Source: Epsilonproteobacteria bacterium UBA4036 (GTDB lineage Bacteria; Campylobacterota; Campylobacteria; Campylobacterales; Arcobacteraceae). From it: a stretch of DNA of 64,000 nucleotides. Location: assembly GCA_002382325.1 (NCBI GenBank), contig DGAG01000011.1, positions 62,001 through 126,000 on the forward strand. The letters are read 5' to 3'. A program made the translations under genes and the position numbers. The first letter of the stretch is position 1. Every line of letters starts with the position of its first letter. Positions 52,917 through 60,908 of the stretch are shown one piece after another. The notes under the pieces were generated by a model that was not told the origin of the DNA, did not search any database, and saw nothing but the letters and a program-made list of their open reading frames with translations.

Positions 52917-54484
52917 GGAATCTCCTTTGGCTGGTTGAAATGTTGAGATAAAAAGATTAAATAGTATGAAGCAAAAAGGACGTCAAATAGTGCAATACCC
53001 AATGCTTCTACCCCTAAAGTTTTATTGTAAAACAGAGCAAAAAAAACGGAACTCACCATTATGCGTATGATGACGGTCAGTTGTGTTAAAATGATTCGGT
53101 GTAAAATTTTTTTGTACGCCAAATAGTGAATAATTCCTGTTGAACAGACAAAAATAAAGACAATGTATTCATATTTTCCACTAAATTCAAAGCCTAAAAT
53201 AGGGTAAAGAAAACTGGCAAATAAGATTAAAAATATTCCGCCCATTCCATCGGCTAAAATACCAAAAATATTGTACATTTCTAAGTGCGATACTTTTTTC
53301 TTAAAATGAATAAACGTCAATAAACTGCTTAAGGTAACGGCACCAAAAAGTGTTCGTAGTACCCATAAGTTTGAACTCTCAAAGTTAGTGATGACACCTG
53401 CTTGTACAAAACCAGAAAGACTCAATGACACAAAGATACCAACAAGCCCTAAAAGATATAAAAAATAAAAACGAATATTTTTCAAGGCATTAAAATGTGA
53501 GACAAACATAGCAATTACCATAAAAAATATTCCTACTCCCATCGCAATATGCGCATGTGCAATAACCAAATCATTTCGATGAAACGGCCATTTAAATTCT
53601 GGAATAAACAAAATATTGCCTTGTACATCGACAAATAAAAATGCGGCAATTGAAATAAGCAATGCTTTTTTGGCATAGTTTTCAATATGGGCATCTTTAT
53701 ACCATCGATATAACAATGGCACATATAACAGGGTTAAATATTGTAAAAACCACTCTTGATTGTAGGTTAAAGGCATATAAAAACTTCGATATAAAACAGA
53801 ACCAAAATAAAAAACCGTAGGAATAATCCATAAGATGTTCCATTGGGCTTTAAATTCTTCTTTGTTTAAAAGTTTGATGATTAAATAGTATAAAGGAATT
53901 AATGCCAAACTCATTCCCAAGGTATTATCACCATGAGGTCCAGTGACGGTACTTTCAACTTGTCCAATGATAGGATTCATTAAAATTAATAAAGCAATCG
54001 GGGCAATAACCACTACACCCAAACAAACTTTAACCCAAGTAGGATTTTTGGAGTATAGTTTGATAAATTCATATAAAGCAAACGCATAAAAAATACCTGC
54101 AAGAGCTAAAATAAAATTAAGTTCATATGGGAAATCATAAAATGCTAATCCTCTTGTATTTCCAAACAACAAAGAACTGGTCATAAAAACTAAAAAGATA
54201 TACCAAAAAATCGTGTAAAGGTTGAGATAATGTAACCCTTTTTTTGAACTTCCTATTTCTTTATGAATGAGTAAAAAGGGTAAATAGGAAAGCATCAATG
54301 GAACAAAACCATACAGCATTAAACTGATATGCAGGGATCTCATATTTGAGGGCAACAGTGTCGTAGAGTCTAAGCTAAAGCCCAATAAATTGATGGAATA
54401 GACCAAACCAAATGCTAAGCCTAAAGCCAAAAATATCAAAGATATATTAAAGTGTTTTTGAATAAAAGTATTAAAGTTGTCCAT
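52904..54484 (-). CDS. Heme-copper-oxidase subunit I-like membrane protein with incomplete CuB site
   Basis: 526 residues and about 12 or more membrane helices. H52 in MRSLHISLMLYGF fits the low-spin haem ligand of helix 2; H184 in TGPHGDNTLGM fits the helix-6 CuB His region; H310 and H312 in VIAHAHIAMGVGIFF fit the helix-10 haem pair of CcoN/NorB proteins. Where CcoN has the CuB His-His pair (helix 7) this protein has YRS at about 232-234. So it likely binds haem but cannot form a normal CuB centre. It overlaps the ABC ATPase gene by 14 bases. Could be a sensor, a quinol-linked electron carrier or an unusual NO-related enzyme; unproven. Confidence 0.55.
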   Translation of the reverse strand: MDNFNTFIQKHFNISLIFLALGLAFGLVYSINLLGFSLDSTTLLPSNMRSLHISLMLYGFVPLMLSYLPFLLIHKEIGSSKKGLHYLNLYTIFWYIFLVFMTSSLLFGNTRGLAFYDFPYELNFILALAGIFYAFALYEFIKLYSKNPTWVKVCLGVVVIAPIALLILMNPIIGQVESTVTGPHGDNTLGMSLALIPLYYLIIKLLNKEEFKAQWNILWIIPTVFYFGSVLYRSFYMPLTYNQEWFLQYLTLLYVPLLYRWYKDAHIENYAKKALLISIAAFLFVDVQGNILFIPEFKWPFHRNDLVIAHAHIAMGVGIFFMVIAMFVSHFNALKNIRFYFLYLLGLVGIFVSLSLSGFVQAGVITNFESSNLWVLRTLFGAVTLSSLLTFIHFKKKVSHLEMYNIFGILADGMGGIFLILFASFLYPILGFEFSGKYEYIVFIFVCSTGIIHYLAYKKILHRIILTQLTVIIRIMVSSVFFALFYNKTLGVEALGIALFDVLFASYYLIFLSQHFNQPKEIPCKK

Positions 54485-55091
54485 CGTTCACCTCGTAAAT
54501 GGTATCGGCTTGATGTGCCAATTTTTTATCATGAGTGGCAACTACAATCGTGGTACCACTTTTTTGTAACTGTTTGAAAATATCAAAAACATTTTGTGAA
54601 TTGTTTGAATCCAAATTTCCTGTGGGTTCATCTGCAAAAATCACCTTAGGATTGTTGACTAAGGCTCTGGCAATTGCCACTCTTTGACGTTGCCCACCTG
54701 AAATCTCATTGCTAAAACGAGAACCCAGTTTTTCAATGTGTAATAATGACAGTAACTTATCGATTTCTTCATCACTCGCGTTTTCATTGGCAATTTTTAT
54801 ATTTTCTTTGATGTTTAAATAATTAATCAAATAGTGAAACTGGAAAATAAATCCGATGTTGTGTTGTCGAAACATATCAATGTTTTGAATCTCTTTATAA
54901 TTCTGACCTTCAAAAAGAAGTTCACCAGATGTTGGTTTTAAGAGTGTGGATAATATGCTTAACAACGTCGATTTACCGCTTCCACTCTCTCCTGTAATAG
55001 CAACAAATTCACCTTTACGTATTTCTAAATTGATGTTATTTAAGGCTTTGTCTTGGTTGTAAATATGGGTTATATTGTTTGCTCGTATCAT
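54471..55091 (-). CDS. ABC transporter ATP-binding protein (LolD/MacB type)
   Basis: 206 residues. Walker A GESGSGKSTLL, Q-loop FIFQFHYLI, signature NEISGGQRQRVAIARAL and Walker B KVIFADEPTGNLDS are present. The family (LolD/MacB/FtsE) pairs with FtsX-type permeases; the start overlaps the permease gene by 4 bases. No membrane-fusion protein or lipoprotein-carrier gene is next to it. Confidence 0.92.
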   Translation of the reverse strand: MIRANNITHIYNQDKALNNINLEIRKGEFVAITGESGSGKSTLLSILSTLLKPTSGELLFEGQNYKEIQNIDMFRQHNIGFIFQFHYLINYLNIKENIKIANENASDEEIDKLLSLLHIEKLGSRFSNEISGGQRQRVAIARALVNNPKVIFADEPTGNLDSNNSQNVFDIFKQLQKSGTTIVVATHDKKLAHQADTIYEVNDGQL

Positions 55092-56167
55092 ATTTTGTTG
55101 CCTTGTATTAAAATCACGGGATCGGTTTTAGAGGCATTGAGTGCGGGAATAATTGAGCCTAAAATTGCCATGGTCATTGAGGTTAAAAAGATATAAAATG
55201 CTAAAGAAACCGAAATCTCACCATTGACATACCCTTGCAGTGAAGAAGAGTTTTTAATAAAATATAAAATGACACAGGAAAGGGCTAAGGCACTGATAAA
55301 ACTGAATACGCCTAAAATAAAACTTTCATTGATGATTTGAAAAATAATTTTTCTCATAGGAATTCCAATGGCTCGTTTGATACCAAATTCACTTTTTCGC
55401 TGATTTATTGTAATACTCATAATACTTACAATCCCCAATAATCCCATACAAAAGGCGATAAATGAAACGGCATTGGAAGAGGTTTTTATGATTTTAAATT
55501 GGTTATAGTTCTCTACAAAACTTTTTGTTGATTTAACTTCTATATCAGCACTTAACTTTGCAATATTGGTTTTAATGGTCTCCATATTATGGTCAACTTT
55601 GGTATTGACCATAATCATCGAAGCACTTTTATTAAAAATCAAACTGGCATCTTCAAGGTTTAAAACCACTCCTCCATTTTCAAATCCAATGCCACTTTCA
55701 AATACTCCCGAAACGCTAAATGTCTGATTGGCTATTTGGATTTCATTTTTGTTTTGCAGAAGTTCATAGATGGATTTTCCCACTAAAACTTCTTTGGGGT
55801 TAGGATAAGCACCTTCGACTAAGGTATAGTTGGCAAATCGATTTGAAGAGACTCCATACACTGCTACAATAGGTAAGTTTTCAACCGGAGTTGCTCCTAC
55901 AATAACCGCAGAAGTTTTACTGACTCCTTGGATTTCGTCAATTAAAGGCAGTAAATTGGTGTTGACATTGGAAAAAAATGTGTCTGAAATCTTTGCTTGT
56001 GTGATGATAAGATCACCGTCACTTTTTAAAATGGAGGAGTACATCAAAATCACTCCATTTGAAATGGCACTGATTAAAAAAATTGAAGTAATAGAAAAAA
56101 TAAGACTAAAACAGATTAAAGCAGTTTTAAGTCGATTGGCGTTGAGTGCTTTTAGGGGGTACACCAT
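55088..56167 (-). CDS. FtsX/MacB-type ABC permease
   Basis: 359 residues with one N-terminal helix (ALICFSLIFSITSIFLISAI), a ~200-residue periplasmic domain and three C-terminal helices, including the AVSFIAFCMGLLGIVSIMSI segment and the conserved FGIKRAIGIPMRKI loop. It is first of an operon running to 50251. Mechanotransmission or lipoprotein/peptide release is typical for the family; the cargo is unknown. TATGAAT repeats lie 50-67 bases upstream. Confidence 0.9.
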   Translation of the reverse strand: MVYPLKALNANRLKTALICFSLIFSITSIFLISAISNGVILMYSSILKSDGDLIITQAKISDTFFSNVNTNLLPLIDEIQGVSKTSAVIVGATPVENLPIVAVYGVSSNRFANYTLVEGAYPNPKEVLVGKSIYELLQNKNEIQIANQTFSVSGVFESGIGFENGGVVLNLEDASLIFNKSASMIMVNTKVDHNMETIKTNIAKLSADIEVKSTKSFVENYNQFKIIKTSSNAVSFIAFCMGLLGIVSIMSITINQRKSEFGIKRAIGIPMRKIIFQIINESFILGVFSFISALALSCVILYFIKNSSSLQGYVNGEISVSLAFYIFLTSMTMAILGSIIPALNASKTDPVILIQGNKI

Positions 56168-56216
56168 ACACTTCCTTTTTGATTTTAGGAAGTGTAGGAT
56201 ATAAAAATGACAGTGT

Positions 56217-56234
56217 TATGAATACTTTATGAAT
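56217..56234. promoter_or_regulatory. 11-bp-spaced TATGAAT repeats upstream of the ABC/HCO-like operon
   Basis: TATGAAT occurs at 56217-56223 and 56228-56234, 11 bp apart, in the gap between the permease gene and tusA. A mirrored half-site (TTCATA) follows at about 56240. The same repeat precedes the response-regulator gene at 50232. Confidence 0.62.
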
Positions 56235-56245
56235 TTTTATTCATA

Positions 56246-56482
56246 CTATTTTTGAATCATATATTGAATCGTTGGACCACTGCTGTCTATACTTAAAACT
56301 TTATAGCCATGATTTTTGGCATCTTGTGGAATATTGTTAATACTTTGAGGGCAATCGCTGATGATTTCTAAGATTTCACCCTCTTTTAGATTTTCCATGG
56401 CTTCCAGTGTTTTAACCGCAGGATAAGGGCAAGGTTCCCCTTGCATATCCAATCGATATGTTGGGATAATAGTTTCTTTCAT
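56246..56482 (-). CDS. yedF: TusA-family sulfurtransferase (YedF-like)
   Basis: 78 residues. The TusA signature Cys-Pro is in MQGEPCPYPAVKTLEAME with the active Cys. It lies 3 bases after a YedE-like transporter gene, reproducing the yedE-yedF pair of E. coli. The protein would carry sulfur or selenium from the transporter. Confidence 0.9.
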   Translation of the reverse strand: MKETIIPTYRLDMQGEPCPYPAVKTLEAMENLKEGEILEIISDCPQSINNIPQDAKNHGYKVLSIDSSGPTIQYMIQK

Positions 56483-56485
56483 GGT

Positions 56486-57688
56486 TTAATTTCCTTTTGC
56501 TTGTAATTTTTTACGATAATTTTTTTCTAATTTTAAAATCAATAAAAAGAGTAAAAATAGAAGAATATAGTTCATAAACAGTCCTCCATAATTACCAAAA
56601 GATTCAAGTAGGTTGATTTTTGGCCAACTCGTTGCTAAAGAGATTGAAAAACTGTCCCACATAAATGCCAATAAGGTTGCCCCAATAACATTACCAATAC
56701 CGACAATCCAAAAATGAACTTGTCCTTCAACGGCTCGATACATCCAACCACACTCACAACCACCTGCAAGAACAATACCAAAACCAAAAAGCAATCCTCC
56801 AATAATAGCATTAGGACCTGCCCACATAATTTTAGGCGGTTGTCCTATCATGATATAACTAAAAACGCCAATAGTTGAAACGGCCATACCAATGACAATA
56901 GCCGTTGCCATTTGACTTCGTCCCGTGGTAAAAATATCTCGAAATGCTGATGTAAAACAAATTTGTGCTTTAGCAATTAAAAGCCCAAAAGCACTTCCAA
57001 AAAGCATGGCAACACCCAGTTTGGGACTGTTCGCTACAAAAATAAGATACAATGCCCATATAATCATGGCGATAAAAACAATCGTTCCAATGGTAAAAAA
57101 GCGTTTGACTTTATTTGCATCGTGTGGCAACTCTTTGGCACAAGCCACTTTTTGCAATTTAAATTTTGATTGGAAAAAGGGCAACATCGTTACTTTTGCC
57201 CCTAAATAAACACCTACAATCATGGCTAACGTAAAGAACCAAGCATGCAGTGAAAATTGTGGTATCCCTGTAAACAAACTTGCTAAGTTACACCCCATTC
57301 CCAAACGTGCTCCAAATCCTGCAATGATTCCACCTATTAAGGCTTGAAAGATTCGAATATTGCTTGCAGGCATTCGAAGTTTGACATTATTGCCCCAAAA
57401 AGCCGCAGCAATACATCCTGCAAACATTCCAATAATCATTACACCATCAATTCGTGTAAGACTGTTTCCGTCCATTTTCATAATTTTGAAATATTCCCAT
57501 GTGCTAATATCTACTCCTAAAAGTTGTAAAATATGTCCACCCCAACGAGTAAATTCACCGGTTACTGCCCAATAAGTGCCCATGAGACCAAAGTAATATG
57601 CTGCTAAAACTCCTAATGCAATAACCGCAGGCAAAGGTCGCCAAAAAGCCACTAGGTAATTTTGTTTAAACTGCTTGAAATAATCCAT
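56486..57688 (-). CDS. yedE: YedE-type sulfur/selenium transporter
   Basis: 400 residues, with about 10 membrane helices. Very close in wording to E. coli YedE: VTGEFTRWGGHILQL, FGARLGMGCNLASLFTGIPQFS, QICFTSAFRDIFTTGRSQM and VLAGGCECGWMYRAVEGQVH; the Cys in GMGCNL and GGCECG are the family's conduit cysteines. YeeE/YedE proteins import thiosulfate or a related sulfur or selenium compound. The downstream tusA supports sulfur or selenium relay. Confidence 0.93.
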   Translation of the reverse strand: MDYFKQFKQNYLVAFWRPLPAVIALGVLAAYYFGLMGTYWAVTGEFTRWGGHILQLLGVDISTWEYFKIMKMDGNSLTRIDGVMIIGMFAGCIAAAFWGNNVKLRMPASNIRIFQALIGGIIAGFGARLGMGCNLASLFTGIPQFSLHAWFFTLAMIVGVYLGAKVTMLPFFQSKFKLQKVACAKELPHDANKVKRFFTIGTIVFIAMIIWALYLIFVANSPKLGVAMLFGSAFGLLIAKAQICFTSAFRDIFTTGRSQMATAIVIGMAVSTIGVFSYIMIGQPPKIMWAGPNAIIGGLLFGFGIVLAGGCECGWMYRAVEGQVHFWIVGIGNVIGATLLAFMWDSFSISLATSWPKINLLESFGNYGGLFMNYILLFLLFLLILKLEKNYRKKLQAKGN

Positions 57689-57928
57689 TCAAGTCCTCCT
57701 AACAATGAGTTGTATTTTGAAATTTGGATAGTACTTTTATGAGGTAAGAGTATTGTTATCCGAGAAAAGATGACATTAGAATTAAATTCAAAAATGTCTA
57801 TTTGTACCACAAATCTTATGAGAATAATAGCAAAGGAAATCTTAAAATATTGTAAAAAGGTAAAAAATATTTTACCAAATATCTGAAAATATTAAAGAAA
57901 TTCTGACTTAATTTAAGCTATTTTTTAG

Positions 57929-57934
57929 TATAAT
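57929..57934 (+). promoter_or_regulatory. -10 box of typA
   Basis: TATAAT, 30 bases before the typA ATG, after a run of T. No -35 is recognised. Confidence 0.5.
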
Positions 57935-57963
57935 CGCGAAAATTTTAAACTTAAAGAGTACAT

Positions 57964-59778
57964 ATGAGAGATATCAGAAATATTGCCGTAATCGCGCACG
58001 TTGACCACGGTAAGACAACACTTGTTGATGAGTTGTTAAAACAATCAGGAACGTTTTCAGCACATCAAAATGTTGATGTAAGAGTTATGGACAGCAATGC
58101 GATTGAAAAAGAGAGAGGGATTACGATTCTTTCTAAAAATACTGCAATTGACTACGAAGGGGTAAGAATTAACATCATCGACACCCCAGGACACGCCGAC
58201 TTTGGTGGAGAAGTTGAGCGAGTTTTAAAAATGGTTGATTCGGTTTTATTGCTGGTTGATGCACAAGAAGGAGTAATGCCACAAACAAAATTCGTGGTAA
58301 AAAAAGCCCTTTCTTTAGGACACCGACCAATCGTTGTTGTAAACAAAATTGACAAACCAGGTGGAGATCCTGAAAGAGTGGTGGATGAAGTATTTGACCT
58401 TTTTGCTCAAATGGATGCCACAGAAGAGCAATTGGAATTTCCAGTCATTTATGCTGCTGCACGTGATGGATATGCAAAATACGATTTAGCGGATGAAAAT
58501 AAAGATTTAACTCCATTATTTGAAACCATTTTAAAAGAAGTTCCAAAACCACAAGGTGCCGATGAAAATGGTTTACAACTTCAAGTGTTTACACTCGATT
58601 ACGATAACTTCATTGGAAAAATCGGAATCGCTCGTATTTTTAACGGAACCATTTCAATGGGTGAAACGGTTTTATTATGTAAAGCTGACGGCGAGAAAAT
58701 TAAAGGAAGAGTCTCTAAACTGATTGGTTTTAAAGGGATGGAACGATTTGATATCAAAACTGCTGGAACAGGTGATATCGTAGCTGTTGCTGGTTTTGAA
58801 ACGATTGATGTGGGTGACAGTTTATGTGACCCTGCAAACCCAATGCCACTTGACCCTATGCACATTGAAGAGCCAACGTTAAGCGTTACGTTTGCAGTTA
58901 ATGATTCTCCACTTGCAGGTACTGAAGGTAAATTTGTTACGTCAAATAAAATCAACGAAAGACTGGCTGCTGAAATGAACACCAATATTGCCATGAATTA
59001 TGAGCAATACGGTGAAGGTAAATTTAAAGTCAACGGAAGAGGTGAGCTTCAAATTTGTATCTTGGCAGAAAATATGAGAAGAGAAGGGTTTGAGTTCTGT
59101 ATTGGACGACCTGAAGTTATTACAAAAGTTGAAAATGGTGTAAAAATGGAGCCATTCGAGCATTTGGTTATTGATACTCCCGATGAGTTCTCTGGAGCTA
59201 TTATTGAGAAATTGGGAAAAAGAAAAGCCAATATGACCAATATGGTACCAATGGGTGAGGGATACACGCGACTTGAGTTTGAAATTCCTGCACGAGGATT
59301 GATTGGTATTCGAACAGAATTTTTAACTGAAACAAAAGGTGAAGGGGTTATGAACCACTCATTCTTAGAATTCAGACCGTATTCTGGAACAGTTGAATCA
59401 AGAAAATACGGAGCGCTTGTTTCTATGGAAAACGGTGAAGCCGTTGGATACTCGATTTTTAATTTACAAGACAGAGGGGTAATGTTTGTTAAACCTCAAG
59501 ATAAAGTTTATGTGGGTATGGTAATTGGACAACATGCCAAAGACAATGATTTGGATGTGAATCCAATCAAAGGAAAACAACAATCAAACGTACGATCTTC
59601 TGGAGCAGATGAAGCAATTAAACTTGTACCTCCAAGAACAATGTCTTTAGAAAATGCTTTAGAGTGGATTGAAGACGATGAATTGGTTGAAGTTACACCA
59701 AAAAGTGTAAGAGTAAGAAAAAGAGAACTTGACCCAACGGTGAGAAAAAGAGCAGCTAAAAAAGAGAAATTTGCATAA
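57964..59778 (+). CDS. typA: Ribosome-associated GTPase TypA/BipA
   Basis: 604 residues. G1 AHVDHGKTTL, switch I with ERGITI, G3 DTPGHADFGGE, G4 NKIDKPGG, and domain III/V motifs MVPMGEGYTRLEFEIPARGL and GVMNHSFLEFRPYSG are all clear. It binds ribosomes and helps at stress and in ribosome assembly. The last residues (RKRAAKKEKFA) are repeated just after the stop codon. Confidence 0.97.
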   Translation: MRDIRNIAVIAHVDHGKTTLVDELLKQSGTFSAHQNVDVRVMDSNAIEKERGITILSKNTAIDYEGVRINIIDTPGHADFGGEVERVLKMVDSVLLLVDAQEGVMPQTKFVVKKALSLGHRPIVVVNKIDKPGGDPERVVDEVFDLFAQMDATEEQLEFPVIYAAARDGYAKYDLADENKDLTPLFETILKEVPKPQGADENGLQLQVFTLDYDNFIGKIGIARIFNGTISMGETVLLCKADGEKIKGRVSKLIGFKGMERFDIKTAGTGDIVAVAGFETIDVGDSLCDPANPMPLDPMHIEEPTLSVTFAVNDSPLAGTEGKFVTSNKINERLAAEMNTNIAMNYEQYGEGKFKVNGRGELQICILAENMRREGFEFCIGRPEVITKVENGVKMEPFEHLVIDTPDEFSGAIIEKLGKRKANMTNMVPMGEGYTRLEFEIPARGLIGIRTEFLTETKGEGVMNHSFLEFRPYSGTVESRKYGALVSMENGEAVGYSIFNLQDRGVMFVKPQDKVYVGMVIGQHAKDNDLDVNPIKGKQQSNVRSSGADEAIKLVPPRTMSLENALEWIEDDELVEVTPKSVRVRKRELDPTVRKRAAKKEKFA

Positions 59779-59874
59779 AAACACTCTGCGATAACGAAAC
59801 TTGAAACGTGTTTCAATGTTGAGAAAAAGAGCAGCAAAAAAAGCAAAATTTGAGTAGATAAAGCTCTGTGACAG
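59741..59874 (+). repeat. Duplicated tail of typA (two copies 79 bp apart)
   Basis: The end of typA from 59741 (beginning TGAGAAAAAGAGCAGC) reappears from 59820 with few differences for about 40 bases and weaker similarity for 20 more. The second copy still reads RKRAAKKAKFE and then a stop, in its own frame, against RKRAAKKEKFA in typA. It looks like a small tandem duplication or a leftover of an older C terminus, with no start of its own. Confidence 0.65.
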
Positions 59875-59880
59875 TAAAAA

Positions 59881-59910
59881 AGGAGAGACAAGGTTGTCTC
59901 TCCTTTTTTT
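59881..59910 (+). terminator. Intrinsic terminator of typA
   Basis: AGGAGAGACAA-GG-TTGTCTCTCCT, an 11-bp stem with a 2-base gap, then a run of T. A strong terminator. Confidence 0.9.
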
Positions 59911-59929
59911 ATGCCAATAAATTCATTAC

Positions 59930-59988
59930 TTAGCACTCTTATACATAATTTGCTAAAAATATTAGCACTTAGTCTTGACAAGTGCTAA
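59930..59988. promoter_or_regulatory. Tandem CIRCE operators (HrcA sites) for hsp20
   Basis: The second site is perfect in symmetry: TTAGCACTT at 59962-59970, nine bases, AAGTGCTAA at 59980-59988, against the TTAGCACTC-N9-GAGTGCTAA consensus. Just before it is a degenerate copy with the same 9-base spacer, TTAGCACTC at 59930-59938 and ATTTGCTAA at 59948-59956, five bases away. HrcA repression of the following heat-shock gene is expected; hrcA itself is not in the window. Confidence 0.82.
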
Positions 59989-60004
59989 TATTGTGTGCTA
60001 TAAT
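59975..60004 (+). promoter_or_regulatory. Consensus promoter of hsp20 (overlapping CIRCE)
   Basis: TTGACA (59975-59980) and TATAAT (59999-60004) are both perfect, 18 bp apart. The -35 lies inside the spacer of the second CIRCE, so HrcA would block it directly. A start near 60011 would give a leader of about 315 bases to the hsp20 ATG. Confidence 0.75.
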
Positions 60005-60042
60005 TTCACTAATTGATAAAAGTACTATCAAGAACAAATTCA

Positions 60043-60308
60043 GGGCACTTCTAAAAATTAGAATACCTATAAATAGTACAGTAAGGTATAAGGTTTTAAA
60101 AAAAAGAGGTAAAGGACTAGCCGTAGCTAATTCGAGACTCTTTTTTTTAAAAGATTGTGCCTTAATGTACTACCCTTGGGGCGACAAATGAGTATTCCTA
60201 TCTTAAAGAGTTTTAACTTGAATTACTATAAGTAGTCCTACTTTAAAACTCTTTAACCTAGAAACACTCCTTTGGCGTTTATAGGTGTTCTAATTTTTAG
60301 AGGTGCCC
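60043..60308. mobile_element. 266-bp inverted-repeat element (MITE-like) inside the hsp20 leader
   Basis: The 31-base ends at 60043-60073 (GGGCACTTCTAAAAATTAGA...) and 60278-60308 (...TTTTTAGAGGTGCCC) are inverted copies with only two differences, both G-U compatible. TTCA flanks the element on both sides (60039-60042 and 60309-60312), as a 4-bp target duplication. Inside are two more perfect stems: 60094-60108 with 60138-60152 (15 bp, A8/T8) and 60203-60216 with 60243-60256 (14 bp). There is no transposase gene. It lies between the CIRCE promoter and hsp20. A purely RNA-structural origin is the alternative. Confidence 0.68.
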
Positions 60309-60325
60309 TTCAAAAGGAGTTAGCG

Positions 60326-60745
60326 ATGTTAATTTCAAGATTTGATCCATTCAAACAACTCAAAGAGTTTGAAAAAAGCTTTTATGATACTTACCCACAA
60401 AAAAGTGAAGGGGTAAGTGGTTTTGTGCCTGTGGTGAATACCAGAGAGGGTGAGTTTGCGTATCATATTGACGTGGATTTACCTGGGGTTAAAAAAGAGG
60501 ATATCAAGGTAGATATTCATAAAAATGTTTTAACCATTTCAGGGGAGAGAAAAACCAAAGAGGAGATAAAAGAAGAAGACTACTACAAAGTTGAAACAGC
60601 ATTTGGTAAGTTTACAAGAAGTTTTACCTTACCGGACAACGCTGATGTTGAAAATGTGGAAGCCTCTTCAAATGATGGTGTCTTAGAAGTGGTTATTCCC
60701 AAACTTTCTGAAGAAAAACATAAAAAGATTATTACCATTAAGTAA
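60326..60745 (+). CDS. Small heat-shock protein (Hsp20/IbpA family)
   Basis: 139 residues from the ATG at 60326, with AGGAG 6 bases upstream; an open frame also continues back into the inverted-repeat element but has no ribosome site. The alpha-crystallin domain is AYHIDVDLPGVKKEDIKVDI, VLTISGERKTKEE and the closing FTRSFTLPDNADVE... GVLEVVIPK. The C-terminal tail is short. It holds denatured proteins in the cytosol. HrcA regulation via CIRCE is expected. Confidence 0.94.
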   Translation: MLISRFDPFKQLKEFEKSFYDTYPQKSEGVSGFVPVVNTREGEFAYHIDVDLPGVKKEDIKVDIHKNVLTISGERKTKEEIKEEDYYKVETAFGKFTRSFTLPDNADVENVEASSNDGVLEVVIPKLSEEKHKKIITIK

Positions 60746-60766
60746 AGAAGGGTTTTTGCCCTTCTT
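60745..60766 (+). promoter_or_regulatory. Hairpin between hsp20 and the small membrane-protein gene
   Basis: AAGAAGGG-TTTTTG-CCCTTCTT (8-bp stem). It begins at the hsp20 stop and is followed after 4 bases by AAGGAG of the next gene, so it may partially stop transcription or stabilise the mRNA. Confidence 0.5.
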
Positions 60767-60781
60767 AAAGAAGGAGTGAAA

Positions 60782-60877
60782 ATGCAAAAACTAAGAGAAA
60801 ACCGAGATGACTACTATATTTTAATGACCATTTATGCACTGGTTATCTCTTTTTCACTGATTTACTTAAATCATTAA
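60782..60877 (+). CDS. 31-residue single-span membrane peptide
   Basis: A short frame with AAGGAG 5 bases before its ATG. The product MQKLRENRDDYYIL... starts with a charged segment and continues as one hydrophobic helix (MTIYALVISFSLIYL) ending NH. It is in the hsp20 transcription unit, 36 bases after the hsp20 stop and followed by a strong terminator. No family is recognised. The combination of ribosome site, hydrophobic helix and operon position suggests that it is a real small protein. Confidence 0.55.
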   Translation: MQKLRENRDDYYILMTIYALVISFSLIYLNH

Positions 60878-60908
60878 AACCATAATAATTTAGCACGATT
60901 TTTTGAGT

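Noticed and set aside
57689..57963. Possible riboswitch upstream of yedE
   Set aside because: Only short, weak stems such as GACAT/ATGTC were seen and no known riboswitch motif; kept as plain intergenic DNA with the typA promoter.
59982..60191. A 69-codon reading frame starting in the CIRCE region
   Set aside because: It has no ribosome site, starts inside the promoter region and runs through the inverted-repeat element; the product has no recognisable pattern.
60272..60325. Earlier start for hsp20 at a TTG inside the inverted-repeat element
   Set aside because: No ribosome site at the TTG, while the ATG at 60326 has AGGAG and begins a normal Hsp20 N terminus.
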